From: Drosophila pseudoobscura
Taxonomy: Eukaryota > Arthropoda > Insecta > Diptera > Drosophilidae
Assembly: GCF_009870125.1 (NCBI RefSeq)
Contig: NC_046680.1
Location: 1,674,001 to 1,738,000, forward strand
DNA length: 64,000 nt
Reading direction: 5' to 3'
Below, one piece after another: positions 43,775-55,276 of the stretch (its first letter is position 1; each line of letters opens with the position of its first letter). Made by a program: the position numbers and the translations under genes. The notes beneath the pieces were generated by a model, which was not told the origin of the DNA, did not search any database, and was given only the letters and a program-made list of their open reading frames with translations.

Positions 43775-44400
43775 TAATTACCATAATATCAAAGACTATA
43801 CAATACCAAGATGTTGCATGAGCGACCAAAAAGCCGTTCTATGGCGGGTCCTAACATTAGAACCCAAAAGGCACGAGGGTGCGCGCGGGGTTTCAATTCC
43901 CTTTTCGCCTGTACTTCGTCTCTACCGCGACCCTGCTGCCCATCGGTTTCGTCTGTTCGGCAATGCTGGACTCTCGAGCCTCAGCACCGTCGAAGCGGTG
44001 GTCGCGGATCGCCGATGTCTTTGGAGCGGCACAGTGGGAAAATTCGATTGGAAAATTCGCTATTAGAATTTATCTAAAGCACTCATACAATTTTTTTACT
44101 ATTTCGGCTGAGTCCCCACTGTGCCGCGCCAAAGACATCAGCGACCACGCTGCCCTACGGTTTCGGCACGCAGACGATTCATATTTTGTTTTTGTAATCT
44201 TTCTCTCGAGACACACCGACTCGACGCTGACCTAGGCATTGACGAAGCCGAGTAGCATTTCGGAGGCGAAGGTAGCGTAAAAGAGAATTGAAGTAATAGC
44301 CACGCGCGCCCGTACCATGAAGCATCAAACGAAAATTGAAAAAGAATTTGTTCCTCATGCAACATCTTGGTATTGTATAGTCTTTGATAATATTCAACAG
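43775..44400. repeat. 620-bp imperfect palindrome (long inverted repeat, MITE- or foldback-like)
   Basis: Arms of about 290 bp. ATATCAAAGACTATACAATA at 43781-43801 returns inverted near 44375-44395. GATGTCTTTGGAGCGGCACA (44010) matches the inverse of TGCCGCGCCAAAGACATC (44125). TTTCAATTCCCTTTTCGCC (43890) matches inverted 44280-44297. The central 75 bp are unpaired. It interrupts the Jockey linker-RT reading. The outermost 50 bp look like Jockey sequence duplicated in inverse, so the inner repeat may be the inserted unit. Confidence 0.72.
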
Positions 44401-44514
44401 CATGTTGAAACAAGGCTACTATCCTCAATAATGGAAGAAATCTGTCATCACAATGATCCTTAAAGCCGGAAAGGACAAGTCCCATCATCATATAAAAATC
44501 ATCATATGTACATA

Positions 44515-46244
44515 CAGTATGTCAAGAAACTCTTTACACACTGAAATTAAATTACATTTTTTGACTTTGGATAAGAAAATAATGGCCTTTGGTTCAAATT
44601 TATCAAAATTTTTTAATTCCTAACCATTCAGGGATTAATTATAAAGTAGTTAGTGAAAAAAGAATAACAAAACTATAAATAGGTAACTTACAAAACAACA
44701 AAAACAATGATTACTCATTTTTGACACTGTCAAGAAACTCTTTACACATTTCGTTTTCGAGCTCTGTTTTGATCTCGTTCTTAGAAAAAACGGGATTTTA
44801 CCGTAATCTATGCTTCTGGCGTTGCTCAGTGCTGCTCTATTTTTGCATTGACTTTGATTTGGTTGCGAAATTTTGACCGGTGGACATCTACAGACTAACT
44901 TTCTGAAATTTTTAAAATGCCTGGCAAAAGACTAAGCTTTGACGTTGTCCAGTTGATTTACTATAATCACCAGTTGGGCAAATCTGTTGCAGACATGGTA
45001 GACATGTTTTCAGTATCAAGGAAAACAATTTACAATGTCCTAAGTCGCGCGAAGAACGAAGGGAGACTGGAAACCAAATCTGGAGGTGGCCGTAAAGGGA
45101 AGATAGACAAACGGGCAGACCGCATAATCATGAGGAAAATTAATCAGAATCCGCAAATATCGGTCAGGACTCTGGCCAAGGAACTTGACGAAGAACTTGA
45201 CTTGGTTGTTTCACACGAAACAGTACGCCAGGTTATTCTACGCCATGAATACTCTTCCAGAGTGGCACGAAAACAACCGCTGCTTTCGTCGGTCAATGTG
45301 GAAAAGCGCTTCACTTTCGCTGTTAACATGATCAGTAAGCCGGCAAAGTATTGGGATGACGTCATATATTGCGACGAAACAAAAATGATGCTTTATTACA
45401 ATGATGGTCCACCCAGAGTATGGCGCAAGCCGTTAATAGCTTTAGATAACCGAAACATCTTTCCGACTGTAAAGTTTGGAAAACTTGCGGTTATGATTTG
45501 GGGGTGCATCTCTATCCGAGGAGTGGGAAATATTGCATTTATTGAGAACACAATGGATGTCAAACAGTACCTCCAAATTTTAAAAACAAATTTAAAAAGC
45601 AGTGCGGAGAAATTTGGGCTCATTACGGACAATATGGCCAAATTCAAGTTTTATCAAGACAATGATCCCAAACATAGAGTCCAATGTGAGAGCTTGGGTG
45701 CTTTACAACTGTGGAAAAATTATTGATACACCACCCCAGAGCCCCGATCTTAGCCCCATTGAAAATTTGTGGGCCTACTTCAAGAAGAATTTGGGAAAAG
45801 ACAGCCCAAAAACCGCAATCATCTAAAAAATTCATACTGGAAGAGTGGCAAAAGATTCCCTTTGAGTATGACCTACAAAAACTGATAAATTCGATGAAAA
45901 AACGGCTCCAGCATGTAGTCAATGCTAAGGGAGGACATACCAAATATTAAAATAAGTTAAATATATTAAATAATTAATAAGAATTTTGAATTTAAAAAAT
46001 GAAAATAATTTGTGTAAAGAGTTTCTTGACAGTGTCAAAAATGAGTAATCATTGTTTTTGTTGTTTTGTAAGTTACCTATTTATAGTTTTGTTATTCTTT
46101 TTTCACTAACTACTTTATAATTAATCCCTGAATGGTTAGGAATTAAAAAAATTTGATAAATTTGAACCAAAGGCCATTATTTTCTTATCCAAAGTCAAAA
46201 AATGTAATTTAATTTCAGTGTGTAAAGAGTTTCTTGACATACTG
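44515..46244 (+). mobile_element. Bari-like Tc1/mariner transposon, 1730 bp
   Basis: Ends CAGTATGTCAAGAAACTC and its inverse, flanked by TA on both sides (44513-44514, 46245-46246). The inverted repeats are long, about 240 bp. Each carries the motif GTCAAGAAACTCTTTACAC twice, once at the outer end and once at the inner end (44521 and 44730 on the left), which is the IR/DR arrangement known in Bari3, S and Minos. The total length equals that of Bari elements. It sits within the Jockey RT. Confidence 0.9.
44917..45950 (+). pseudogene. Tc1/mariner (Bari-like) transposase with two frameshifts
   Basis: Starts MPGKRLSFDVVQLI. The N-terminal paired-type DNA-binding half has two helix-turn-helix motifs (MFSVSRKTIYNVLSRAKNEG; RTLAKELDEE). 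DD34E catalytic residues are visible: YCDETKMM near 45370, YQDNDPKH near 45655, and SPDLSPIENLWAYF near 45750. A frameshift near 45680 and another near 45815 split the C-terminal part into three frames. The end is RLQHVVNAKGGHTKY at 45950. Family length is about 340 residues, so only these small indels separate it from a complete frame. Confidence 0.9.
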
Positions 46245-46395
46245 TATATCAGTCTTCTGATCACACCCATAGTGCAATCTCAATGCTCCAATATGGATTT
46301 CGAAAAAAAAAAAATTTCGAACCATTCAACTAGTAAACCGGATTACCAACGCTGTCTCCCTGGATGTCACCTAAACTTCAACCGCGTTTTTTAGT

Positions 46396-46842
46396 TAGGG
46401 CCGTACTCTAAATTATTAATTGTAATAAATAATTAAATATATATTAGATAAAGATTTATCTACTTGTCATTAGTATCCAAGAAAGAACATTCAATAAATA
46501 AATTACCGTAAAAATAAAAAAAGCTAACGAGACGTTACGTTCAGTTGCTTCAACATTTGTACACGGTCAGTTTTTTTCAGACTAGTTTCTCACTATTTAA
46601 GTCTTATTTTTACTGCACGCCGGATATAAATTCAGAGTGTTCGACCGATTGCATACATATACATATGTATGTACATACATATATGTACATATCATAAAGT
46701 AAACGAAGGTAAATAATACGAAATTCACTCAAATTCTACTTTATGGTGATTATTCTCAAAGGCACAGTTAGACGTGCGTTTAATTCATTGTTATATCATT
46801 GATATTAAAAATGATTCCCTTCAGTACGTTTTAAAAATCGAT
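46396..46842. other. AT-rich interval downstream of RpL38
   Basis: No gene or element recognised. It contains an ATAC/TATG-type microsatellite at 46655-46695. RpL38 transcription ends towards this interval. Confidence 0.45.
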
Positions 46843-46848
46843 TTTATT
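46843..46848 (-). terminator. Likely polyadenylation signal of RpL38
   Basis: AATAAA on the minus strand, about 72 bp beyond the RpL38 stop codon. It is the nearest canonical signal. Confidence 0.5.
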
Positions 46849-46919
46849 TAAAGAAGTATTTGAATCCAGACAAATCGAATTTATGCACTGCTCGTGATGA
46901 TGCGGATACGAACGAAGCA

Positions 46920-47262
<343 letters not shown>

Positions 47263-47867
47263 AAAGGAAATTCTGCAGTCCATTTCCGGTTGTGACCAGA
47301 AGTGTCAAATTTACACAAGGTTGTGTTGAAACTATTTATCAAAATTCGTAGTCGTTGTAAAGTCAAGGCATCGCATAGATTTCTTTGCATAGTAGTAACA
47401 ACAAATTATGGTACAGTTTTTGGATAACTTTATATATATTACTAATTTATTTCTAATCACACGGTAAATTTGACTGAAAACAAATACAAATATTTAAGAG
47501 AAAATTAAAATTTATTTATGTAAGGGCTTTTATAATGAGATACGTAAAATTCATAGAAACAATACTAACATACGTCACGTTAAAATAAACAATGATATAC
47601 AGTTTCTTGAAACAAACCAACACGCGCATTAAATAATAACCATTAACATGACAGATCAACGTATTACGTGATGCATACATTTTGGATACGAAAAACGTTC
47701 CAAAATTGTCAGATCGGTAACGTCTGTTTGCCGTCTAAAGTTACGTGGTGGTAGCCACAACCGTTATTGCCCACAACGGACACAATTCCCATATTTTATT
47801 ATATCTGAGAGGATCGGGTTTATACTATTACAAAAATGTTCCGACTCACTTTTAAAATCACAAACCA
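47263..47867. other. Interval upstream of RpL38
   Basis: About 600 bp with no recognised gene or element. The first 100-200 bp presumably contain the RpL38 promoter. Confidence 0.4.
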
Positions 47868-48900
47868 GGCTATTCCATTTCGGAGATGTTCGGAAAGGTT
47901 TTGCCACTCCGCAATTTTCCAGTTGTTCCACCATCCATCTGGTATGTTCCTAATAAGCTCTGCAAACTGAGCCCATACCGGGGGAATGGTGGGATTTTTG
48001 AGAGATGTGAAACTCCGATTCACACTCACACAATTTTTCGCGGAAGATTTATTAATTTTTTTTTATAATGATGGATGATGAAGATGTAGCAATTATTTCG
48101 GCTGTGGTTCAACAGAAAATTATGCGAATCAGTCAGCAGAACAGATACAATCTGCAATCGCAAAATATTGTTTAGACCGTAATGCAAATTATAAACTTAT
48201 TTGCTTTTATTTTTCAGCACTTCCAATAAATCATTATGGATTTTTTTTGCGTGTTGATGAGGTCCTCGACCATCTTTTCCTTCCTCATTTCATTTTCTTC
48301 CTTCTTCCTGTGAAATTCCTTATGCTCTTCGAGTCGCTCTCTGGCGATCTCTGCCATCCAAGAAGTGTCGTCTTTTTTGGTTCGCTTTGGCGGGGGCCCT
48401 TGTTGCCAGAAAAGGTGCTGGAGCTTCATGATCCGTCCAGATCCAACTCGATAATATCCGAAAACATCTCATTATTAAAGAATAAATTATGCATAAAATA
48501 AAGCATTTACAGAGCAAACAAATATTTGTGTTATGTTGTCAGTCGTCTGCCATTTATTCGCTACACACTTGCAACTTCAGCCTGGCAGACTCGGCCCTGT
48601 CGCATTCAATCTCATCGCCATCCTTGAATGCATCCGAGCCATTGGAAATGATTGTTGTTGTTTTTTGCTAATTTGGTCACAATCATTTTTAACGTTTTCG
48701 CAGTGAATACCATTTTTCGTTGTAAATGACAATTAAGAGTTGCATTTGAAAACCATCGGCTAACTATCGCATAGAAACGTGCGGTTTAGGAACATCCAAA
48801 ATGGATGGGGAGCTAGCTGGGAAATTTTCGGAACGGCAAAACCTTACGGACAGTCCCCGAAATGGATAGTATCCATCATCCGCTGCTCTTCGCACAATGA
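47868..48900 (-). mobile_element. Element H, right copy (inverted relative to the left copy)
   Basis: Both ends are preserved here. CCATTTCGGAGATGTTCGGA (47876) and the inverse of TGTCCCCGAAATGG-type sequence at 48855-48868 start inverted repeats of about 100 bp. A plus-strand start at 48068 reads MMDDEDVAIISAVVQQKIMR and stops after 35 codons. On the minus strand near 48390-48260 is DDTSWMAEIARERLEEHKEF followed by HRKKEENEMRKEKMVEDL. Both are short remnants of what would be two convergent genes. It is non-autonomous. Confidence 0.6.
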
Positions 48901-49084
48901 TTAATTCTGTAGGCTTCTTAAAGTGCATTAAGTCATATCAAGTCGATAAGTCAGATTAATTATAGTAAATAAATAAAAAATTTGTATTCTATAAATGTAT
49001 AAACCATACATAATTTTAATAACTTATGATCAACCTCTTTAAAAATAATTATATTATTGTAATATTTTATATTTTGTAATGCAA
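48901..49084. other. AT-rich spacer
   Basis: Strongly AT-rich with no coding or repeat signal recognised. Confidence 0.4.
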
Positions 49085-49345
49085 ATCAAACAAATAACAG
49101 CTTTTATTTTATTTTCCGCGCCCTAGTGTACCATACCACCACCCCCTGCCCATTCATCATATATTTTGTGGCGGTGGGTCAGTTCATCAAAAGACCCAAA
49201 ACAAGAACCAAACTTAAATTTCAGTTCTAGCGGCCAGCAATACTAGAACACACACACGCAAAGTACGTAAGAATGCGTGTGTACCCATACTTTGAAATAT
49301 TCTGGAGGCACAACAGAAAACAGAAATTACCCTCTAGTATTGTCT
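49085..49345 (-). repeat. Repeat X, right copy
   Basis: Inverse of 5040-5335, including AAAGTACGTAAGAATGCGT and CAACAGAAAACAGAAA. As on the left, X lies within a few hundred bp of element H, but the order relative to H shows that the H-X block as a whole was not simply inverted. Confidence 0.6.
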
Positions 49346-50349
49346 GTGGCGATTGACCATGCCCGAACTACTGATTTGGCTGGTTCCTACATGGGTACTT
49401 ACCGGACTAACCCTATGGCAAACGAACGCCGAACCACTCAAAGAAGAAACAAAAAGGTTGCTCTGTATACTCTACAACCCACCGCGCACCAGCCATCGAA
49501 CTAGTTCGGTTGGCATGCAACGTCTCAACAGTAGACGAAGAAACGAAAAAGCATGAGAGGAAAATGAAGAGAGCAGGTAGCTAAAAGTTATGCTGATCTG
49601 CTCTTCTCCTTTCCCTTATCTGTTTTCGTTTGTGCGTTTGTGCAAATCAGTGCGGCTGTCCAAGTGATTATAATTATTGAATTTTAAATAATAAGTCAAA
49701 GCAGCCAAACATAATTGTGTTAGCGGAGAAACAGTGTCGTGCAGGGAAATAGAAAAAGTTGAAGGCCGCGAAATAGCAGAGACAATCGACGAAAATGAAA
49801 AAATGGAAAGTGACACTGAAAAATTTAAAGAACTTCTTTGGAGTTTTGATTGGTAGGCTTATTTGCTTTTTGGTTTTATTGTATGCCTATTATATCTGTA
49901 TTTTATATATATAGATGCCATAACTGTAGATACGGGGACTGGATCAGCTGAAGTCCAGCTTAGGAATGCCCTACAGTTGCAAAAGAAACGTTTTTTCAAA
50001 ACAGTACCACCGCGAACAGCAGACCTTAATTATTAAATTTATAAAATAAAATAAAAATTTAAATATGAAATGAAATGAAGATTGATAACTTACTTCATGT
50101 TTACCCATTTCACTATCTACATCATTGGTACCCATTTCACTAGGTACTACATGGGTACTCATTTCACTAGCTACTAGACGAGTACCCATATCACTAGTTC
50201 ACTAGGTCCCCATGTCGTAGGACAATGCGGGTAAAACTGGAAATGATGAAACGCATTGTTAAGGGTTAGTAAAGAAAGTACCCCTGGTCAGGAACTAGTT
50301 CCCAGTGCTGCTGGGAACATATTGCGTGTGTAAACACATGCAAAGAGGT
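49346..50349. other. Unassigned interval before BEL-beta
   Basis: No gene assigned. An open stretch around 49740-49850 (ending FKELLWSFDW) is followed by GTAGGC, like a coding exon with a splice donor, but no compatible next exon was found. The minisatellite at 50098-50215 lies here. Confidence 0.35.
50098..50215 (-). repeat. Minisatellite of about 27 bp, four degenerate units
   Basis: Units resemble TACCCATTTCACTAGSTACT. On the minus strand they stay in one frame and would encode repeated MGTxxVxSEM decapeptides at the start of a 72-codon open frame. The unit length (27-30 bp) keeps the frame. There is no sign that it is expressed. Confidence 0.6.
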
Positions 50350-50853
50350 TGTCGGGTCAAGCAGGTTAAATATTTTTAATTATTGCCAGTGGTGCGGCCC
50401 AAAGGAAATGCATTTTGGTGTTGTCGTTTCTAATGCCCCCACTGCAAAGATCATTTGCTACCGCATATGCGCATGCAGCGGAATTCTTTCGTCTCCTTAT
50501 GTCGCAATCTCTCGTACTCGGCTTAACAGCGTCCCCGAGCAGCTCTAGCGCTCTCGGGCTATCATACGCTCTCGCTCACGTCTAATCTTGCTGATCTAAT
50601 CTGCTGATCTTGCTAATCTAATCTAATAGGGCCCGGCAATTTGGCCCGTCAGCCCTTGCAGGGGCAGTCTTGAGCTAATCGTCGCAGCTATTAGATTAAC
50701 ATCCTCGCATCAATCGTTCGACCAATCATCCCCATATGTACATACGCGATAAGTTGGTTTACATATGCAAATAAATTGTGAATTATAAATAGCCTCTCGA
50801 CTTTCATTAACTTCAAATAGCAACAGTTATTAAAAACGCTTAATAGCTTAACA
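50350..50853 (+). repeat. BEL-beta 5' LTR
   Basis: Complete LTR with TG...CA ends. It contains several short TCTAATC/GCTGATC-type repeats near 50580-50630, the region deleted from the other two LTR copies. Confidence 0.85.
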
Positions 50854-51220
50854 TTTGGTGACCCCGACGTGATTGTGCAATAAATAATCCATCAGTGCAA
50901 TCACAAACTAATATAGCATTCAAAGATCTAAGCTAATTGCCATCTCAACCAGTGTCATCGACCACATAAGTTATCCATACATATATATGTGCACCGGCCT
51001 CCCCTGCATATTCGGTAGTACACGTAGCTGTTGGCTTGCGCTTCTCTTTTCGGTCATCTTCCCGCAAGAAACGTTTCTTACACCGGTCGCCTTTGTATAT
51101 ACAGTTCGTACATAGCTGTTCGCTTGCTGGGCTCGGTTCTTGTCGTCTATTGCTCGTGTTACTCTTTGCGATCATCTTCCCGCTAGAGACGTTGGTCTTT
51201 CTGCTAACGCTGCCGCTACC

Positions 51221-52485
51221 ATGGAAATCAATGCTGCTAACGAAATTCCAATGACCAGTGAGCAAAACAGGGTGTCTTTTTTGAAGCTTAAGTCAACGGA
51301 ATTATGCGAGAAAATGAAAAGGTTAGTTACCGCCTGGCAGAATGAGTCGTTGGACTGTGACTACTACATGCTCGTGGTAAAGCAAGAGCAAATCGAGAAG
51401 TTGAGATGTTTCACGGCGAGCTTGAGGAATTGGATCGAACCAAAGGCGGCGATTATGAGGGAAATGGCTAAGAGTAGCGGCCGCATGCCGTTTCATTCTA
51501 CCTTGGCTGGAGGAAACACTACGGTTGAGTTTGCTGGCTCGCAATTTCTACCTCACCGTAGACAATTACCATCCCTGCCTCCTATACAATTGCCGACGTT
51601 TATCGGCGGGTATGCGAACTGGACGGACTTTTATTCAATGTTTGCCAGACTGTTCGGTCACTGGAAATCTCAGATGGCAATTATGCTGTGGCATTAGATT
51701 TGTTGCAAAACAGATTCAATAATCGGCGATTGGTCTTTCAGGCACACATCAATGAGATCTTGGCGCTCCAGGCTGTGGAACCTGGGTCAGTGGTCATGCT
51801 TCGGGAGCTTTCAGACAAGTTCAATTCACATATGCGCGCGCTCCAGGGTTTGGGCACCACTGAGCAGATCGCAGGATGCATCGTCGTGCAGGAACTTCTC
51901 CGAAAACTGGATCCAGCGAGCTAAGAGAAGTGGGAGGAACGATTCAACGACCCGGTATTCGCAAACATAATTCCGTCGTGGGAATCTATGGCCTCGTTCT
52001 TGGAGCAGCGATGCAGATCATTGGAGACGATGTACTTTTCTATGGCAAGCTATGCGTTGAGCAATCAGGTGGGCAGAAGTAGAAAGCATAATAATTCTAG
52101 GTCCACATTGGTTACAACGAACCAAACCGTAGCACGCTGCGCGCTGTGCAACGATGATGCTCACGAGGTCCAGCACTGCCAGAAGTTTAAAGCGCTGTCC
52201 CCCAGAAATCGCCATAAAGAAGTCCAAGTGAAATCAGCGCCGTATACTCCATCTCAGTCTGCGCTGTCTGAGTCTACACCGTCTGAGCATACCACTGAGC
52301 CCTCTACTTCAGCGGCTACCTCGTCTGCCCTTATTGCCCAAGATCTCAGGAATGGTGTTGTTCTACTTGCCACGGCCACGGTCTTAATCAAAAATCGTTC
52401 CGGAGTTTTAGTTCCCTGCCGAGCGTTGCTGGATTCCGGCTCCCAGTTGCATCTAATAACGTCTCGTTTCGCGAATCAGCTTTAG
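51221..52485 (+). pseudogene. gag: BEL-beta copy 1 gag and protease
   Basis: Gag begins at an ATG in good context (CCATGGAAATC). The first frame ends near 51697 after a frameshift at the GGYANWTDFYSMF core. The next frame carries NRRLVFQAHINEILALQAVE and meets a TAA at 51922-51924. A third part has the knuckle-like CALCNDDAHEVQHCQKF and the protease start (PCRALLDSGSQLHLITSRFA), cut short near 52485. The same frameshift and the same TAA are found in copy 2. Confidence 0.82.
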
Positions 52486-52529
52486 CTTCGAAAAATGAAA
52501 TCATCAACTCTCATCACTCATTGTAGCCT

Positions 52530-54812
52530 CTAGCATAACCGATCGACAGCCAAGCTTTGGAATTGACACTCAAAACTGGAACATTCCATCTAACATACCA
52601 CCAGCTGATCCGGAGTTTTATAAGCCGCAGCGCGTCGATCTGCTAATTGGCGCAAGTCTGTCTGTTTCGAGCTCCTGTGTGTTGGTCAGGTCAAGCTACT
52701 GCCAGGATTGCCTTCAATTCAGAAAACGCGTCGTGTCTGGAAGTTGTTCTCGTTTAAAAGGTTCCTCGTTGATGGTCTCTCGCGCTCGGACCGTAGCTGC
52801 TGAGGATTATAGTCCAAAGGATCGGCTTGAAGTGCTTCTTCGGAGGTTTTGGGAGGTAGAAAATTGCATCGAACCAATAATAAAGTCTACCAAAGAAGAG
52901 CTAGATTGTGAAGCACACTTTGTGCAGCATTTCCGTCGACTAAATAAAGGCGATTATTGTGTTCGGCTGTCAGCAAAATATAATTTGGATCTCCTTGGAG
53001 AATCTTACAATCAAGCGCTTCGTAGATTCCTGGGCCTTGAGAGAAGGTTAGATCGTCGCCCTGATGTTAAATCTCAGTAGAAAGGAGTACCTTGATTTAG
53101 GCCATATGTCTCAGGTTCCTACCCAGGCAATCAGCAACTGCCGATATTTTTTTCCTCACCATTGCGTCATGAAGGAAGATAGTTCTACGAACAAGCTTCT
53201 GTCTGGAGGGGCTCATCCGGCTGAGCTGAATGAGTCACCTATTTGGGCTCATGGTCATCCATTTCTTTGCGGCTCCTCAGATGTCTGGCCATCCACTGTG
53301 CTACCTGATAAGCCAGCCCTTGAACTTCGTCGGAAGGCTCTTCTGGTCAAATCGCCCTACATGGACATTATTGCTGATTCCAAGTATGCGAATTCATTTG
53401 CTTCTTTGCAACGCGTTTTCGGATACATTCACAAGTTTTGCAACCGAATTCGGCGCCCCGGACTCACTGTCTCAGACATGGAACATGGAACCCAGGTATT
53501 GCTACGACTAGTCCAGCGTACTCAGCTATGGGAGGACATGAAGTCACTGCGGGCAAGGGGAGCAGTCTCCTCATCGAGCTCAATCGCATCGTTATCGCCA
53601 TTCAGGGATCAGTTTGGACTTCTCAGGGTAGATGGTCGACTGGAAAACTCTTCGTTGGATTTTGATGGCGGTCATCCAATCATCTTGCCCAGCAGTCATC
53701 CACTGACTCTTGCAATAATCTCCCATTTTCATTGGGGGGAGGAAGACGGTAAACAAGGCAGTAAACAAGTGCGTAAGATGCTTTTGATATTTGCTTTGCA
53801 TATTATGGAGGATCTTCCAAAGGAGCGGCTGGATGGATCTCATGCCTTTGAGATCACAGGCGTGATCTTCTGTGGGCCGTTTTTCTACAAACCGGAGGCA
53901 CGCAACAAGGCTCCAATCAAGTGCTACGTCTGCGTCTTCATTTGTTTCGCTACCAAGGCTGTTCATCTGGAGCTTTTAAAGGACTTATCCACAGTTGCTT
54001 TTCTACATGGACTAAAGCGCTTCATATGTACCAGACGAAAGCTGCGGCAAATTTGGTCAGACAACGCAACCAATTTTGTCGGCGCTAAGAATGAGCTGAT
54101 GGACTTAAAGCGCCTGGTCCTCAGCGATGACCATCAGAAGGCGCTGCTGGATTTTTGCTTGGTCGAGGCTATAGACGGGCATTTCATTCCTCCGCGCTCC
54201 CCTCATTTCGGTGATATATGGGAGGCTGCAGTGAAGACGGCCAAGTACCACTTCTACCGTGCGATAGGCAACTCGCTTCTTGGATTTGACGAGCTGCAGA
54301 CGCTGTTGTGCCACATCACGGCAGTGAATAATTCAAGACCTTTAGTTTCAATTTCAGAGAGCCCTACCGATCTTGATGTTCTAACTCCAGCTCATTTCTT
54401 GAATGGTGGCCCTCCTGCTTCGTTCGCTGAGCCTGACGTCACGCAGCTAAACTTCGATGGCCTGGACGGCTGGCAGCGCGTTTCGTACCTGCAGCAGCTC
54501 TTTTGGTCCCGGTGGAAGGAGGAGTACATAACGTCACTGCAGCAGCGCTTAAAGTGGCGCACTGCGAAGCCTAGTTCAGCAGTCGCAGATTTGGTTCTTG
54601 TCAAGGATGAGAATCTTCCTCCCATGAAGTGGCCACTGGCGAGAGTGGTCGAGTTTTTGCCTGGACGAGATGGCGTTTCCCGAATGGTTGTGCTGAAGAC
54701 GTCATCTGGAATCACCAAGCGCGCCGTCAACAAGCTGTGCCTGCTGCCCCTTAAAGATGCTGTTGAAAGTCAGGCTTCCAACGGGGGGAGTATGTCGGGT
54801 CAAGCAGCTTAA
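52530..54812 (+). pseudogene. pol: BEL-beta copy 1 pol: RT start joined to integrase
   Basis: The post-protease block (QPSFGIDTQNWNIPSNIPPA) and RT N-terminus (FFPHHCVMKEDSSTNK near 53180) lead at about 53195 straight into the region before integrase (HPAELNESPIWAHGHPFL), so the RT core and RNase H are deleted. Integrase is then open to 54812 (582 codons from 53064): SDNATNFVGA and PHFGDIWEAAVK hold the second Asp and the Glu, but the first catalytic Asp position reads ITGVIFCGPF, with Ile where a VDF/VDY-type Asp is expected. The C-terminus is RAVNKLCLLPLKDAVES. Confidence 0.85.
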
Positions 54813-55036
54813 ATATTTTTAATTATTGCCAGTGGTGCAGCCCAAAGGAAATGCATTTTGGTGTTGTCGTTTCCAATGCCCTCACTGCAAAGATCATTTG
54901 CTACCGCATATGCGCATGCAGCGGAATTCTTTCGTCTCCTTATGTCGCAATCTCTCGTACTCGGCTTAACAGCGTCCCCGAGCAGCTCTAGCGCTCTCGG
55001 GCTATCATACGCTATCGCTCTCAGCTATTAGATTAA
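54793..55036 (+). repeat. BEL-beta copy 1 3' LTR, internally deleted and truncated
   Basis: Matches the first 200 bp of the 5' LTR, skips about 100-130 bp including the TCTAATC repeats, resumes at CAGCTATTAGATTAA and stops. Inverted copy 2 interior follows at once. Confidence 0.75.
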
Positions 55037-55276
55037 CCAACACACAGGAGCTCGAAACAGACAGACTTGTGCCAATTAGCAGATCGACGCGCTGCGGCTT
55101 ATAAAACTCCGGATCAGCTGGTGGTATGTTAGATGGAATGTTCCAGTTTTGAGTGTCAATTCCAAAGCTTGGCTGTCGATCGGTTATGCTAGAGGCTACA
55201 ATGAGTGATGAGAGTTGAGTAATCCGATAAGCGAGAGTGCAGGCTAACGTTGACCGAAAATCCATCCGTGACGAAG

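Larger units (their letters stand above)
40953..46395 (+). mobile_element. Jockey-clade LINE, decayed, host to three further insertions
   Basis: Reading the plus strand and skipping insertions gives an ORF1 end (SVSKTLQRFNKLLQEYCSIR, 41360-41420) and an ORF2 start with endonuclease (SLNISFWNANGILQHKYELL, 41590). The endonuclease continues after the CR1-like insertion (GDRFIATGDYNAS, 42915), followed by a linker (LRREWEAHRSLASKVRLKIA, 43370). RT start follows (LKQGYYPQ, AGKD, 44405-44475), then, after the Bari-like insertion, LQYGFRKKKNFE (46290) and NRITNAVSLDV. It ends abruptly at about 46395, before the RT catalytic block. Stops and frameshifts are frequent. Confidence 0.78.
50350..55036 (+). 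mobile_element. BEL-beta LTR retrotransposon, copy 1, defective
   Basis: The 5' LTR is 50350-50853 (504 bp, TGTCGGGT...TTAACA). The tRNA-Trp-type primer site is at 50856-50873. Broken gag-pol follows, with a polypurine tract ACGGGGGGAGTA just before the 3' LTR, which starts at 54793. The 3' LTR has an internal deletion and runs directly into an inverted second copy at about 55037. RT core and RNase H are missing. Confidence 0.88.

Noticed and set aside
44028..44125. CACAGTGGG...CCCACTGTG as the ends of a small Transib or RSS-like pair
   Set aside because: The inverted repeat continues well beyond the CACAGTG heptamers on both sides and no 5-bp direct duplication flanks them.
49740..49935. 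Coding exon ending FKELLWSFDW with splice donor GTAGGC and acceptor near 49915
   Set aside because: Joining to the nearest acceptor gives an immediate stop and no further exon was found; support is too thin for a gene.
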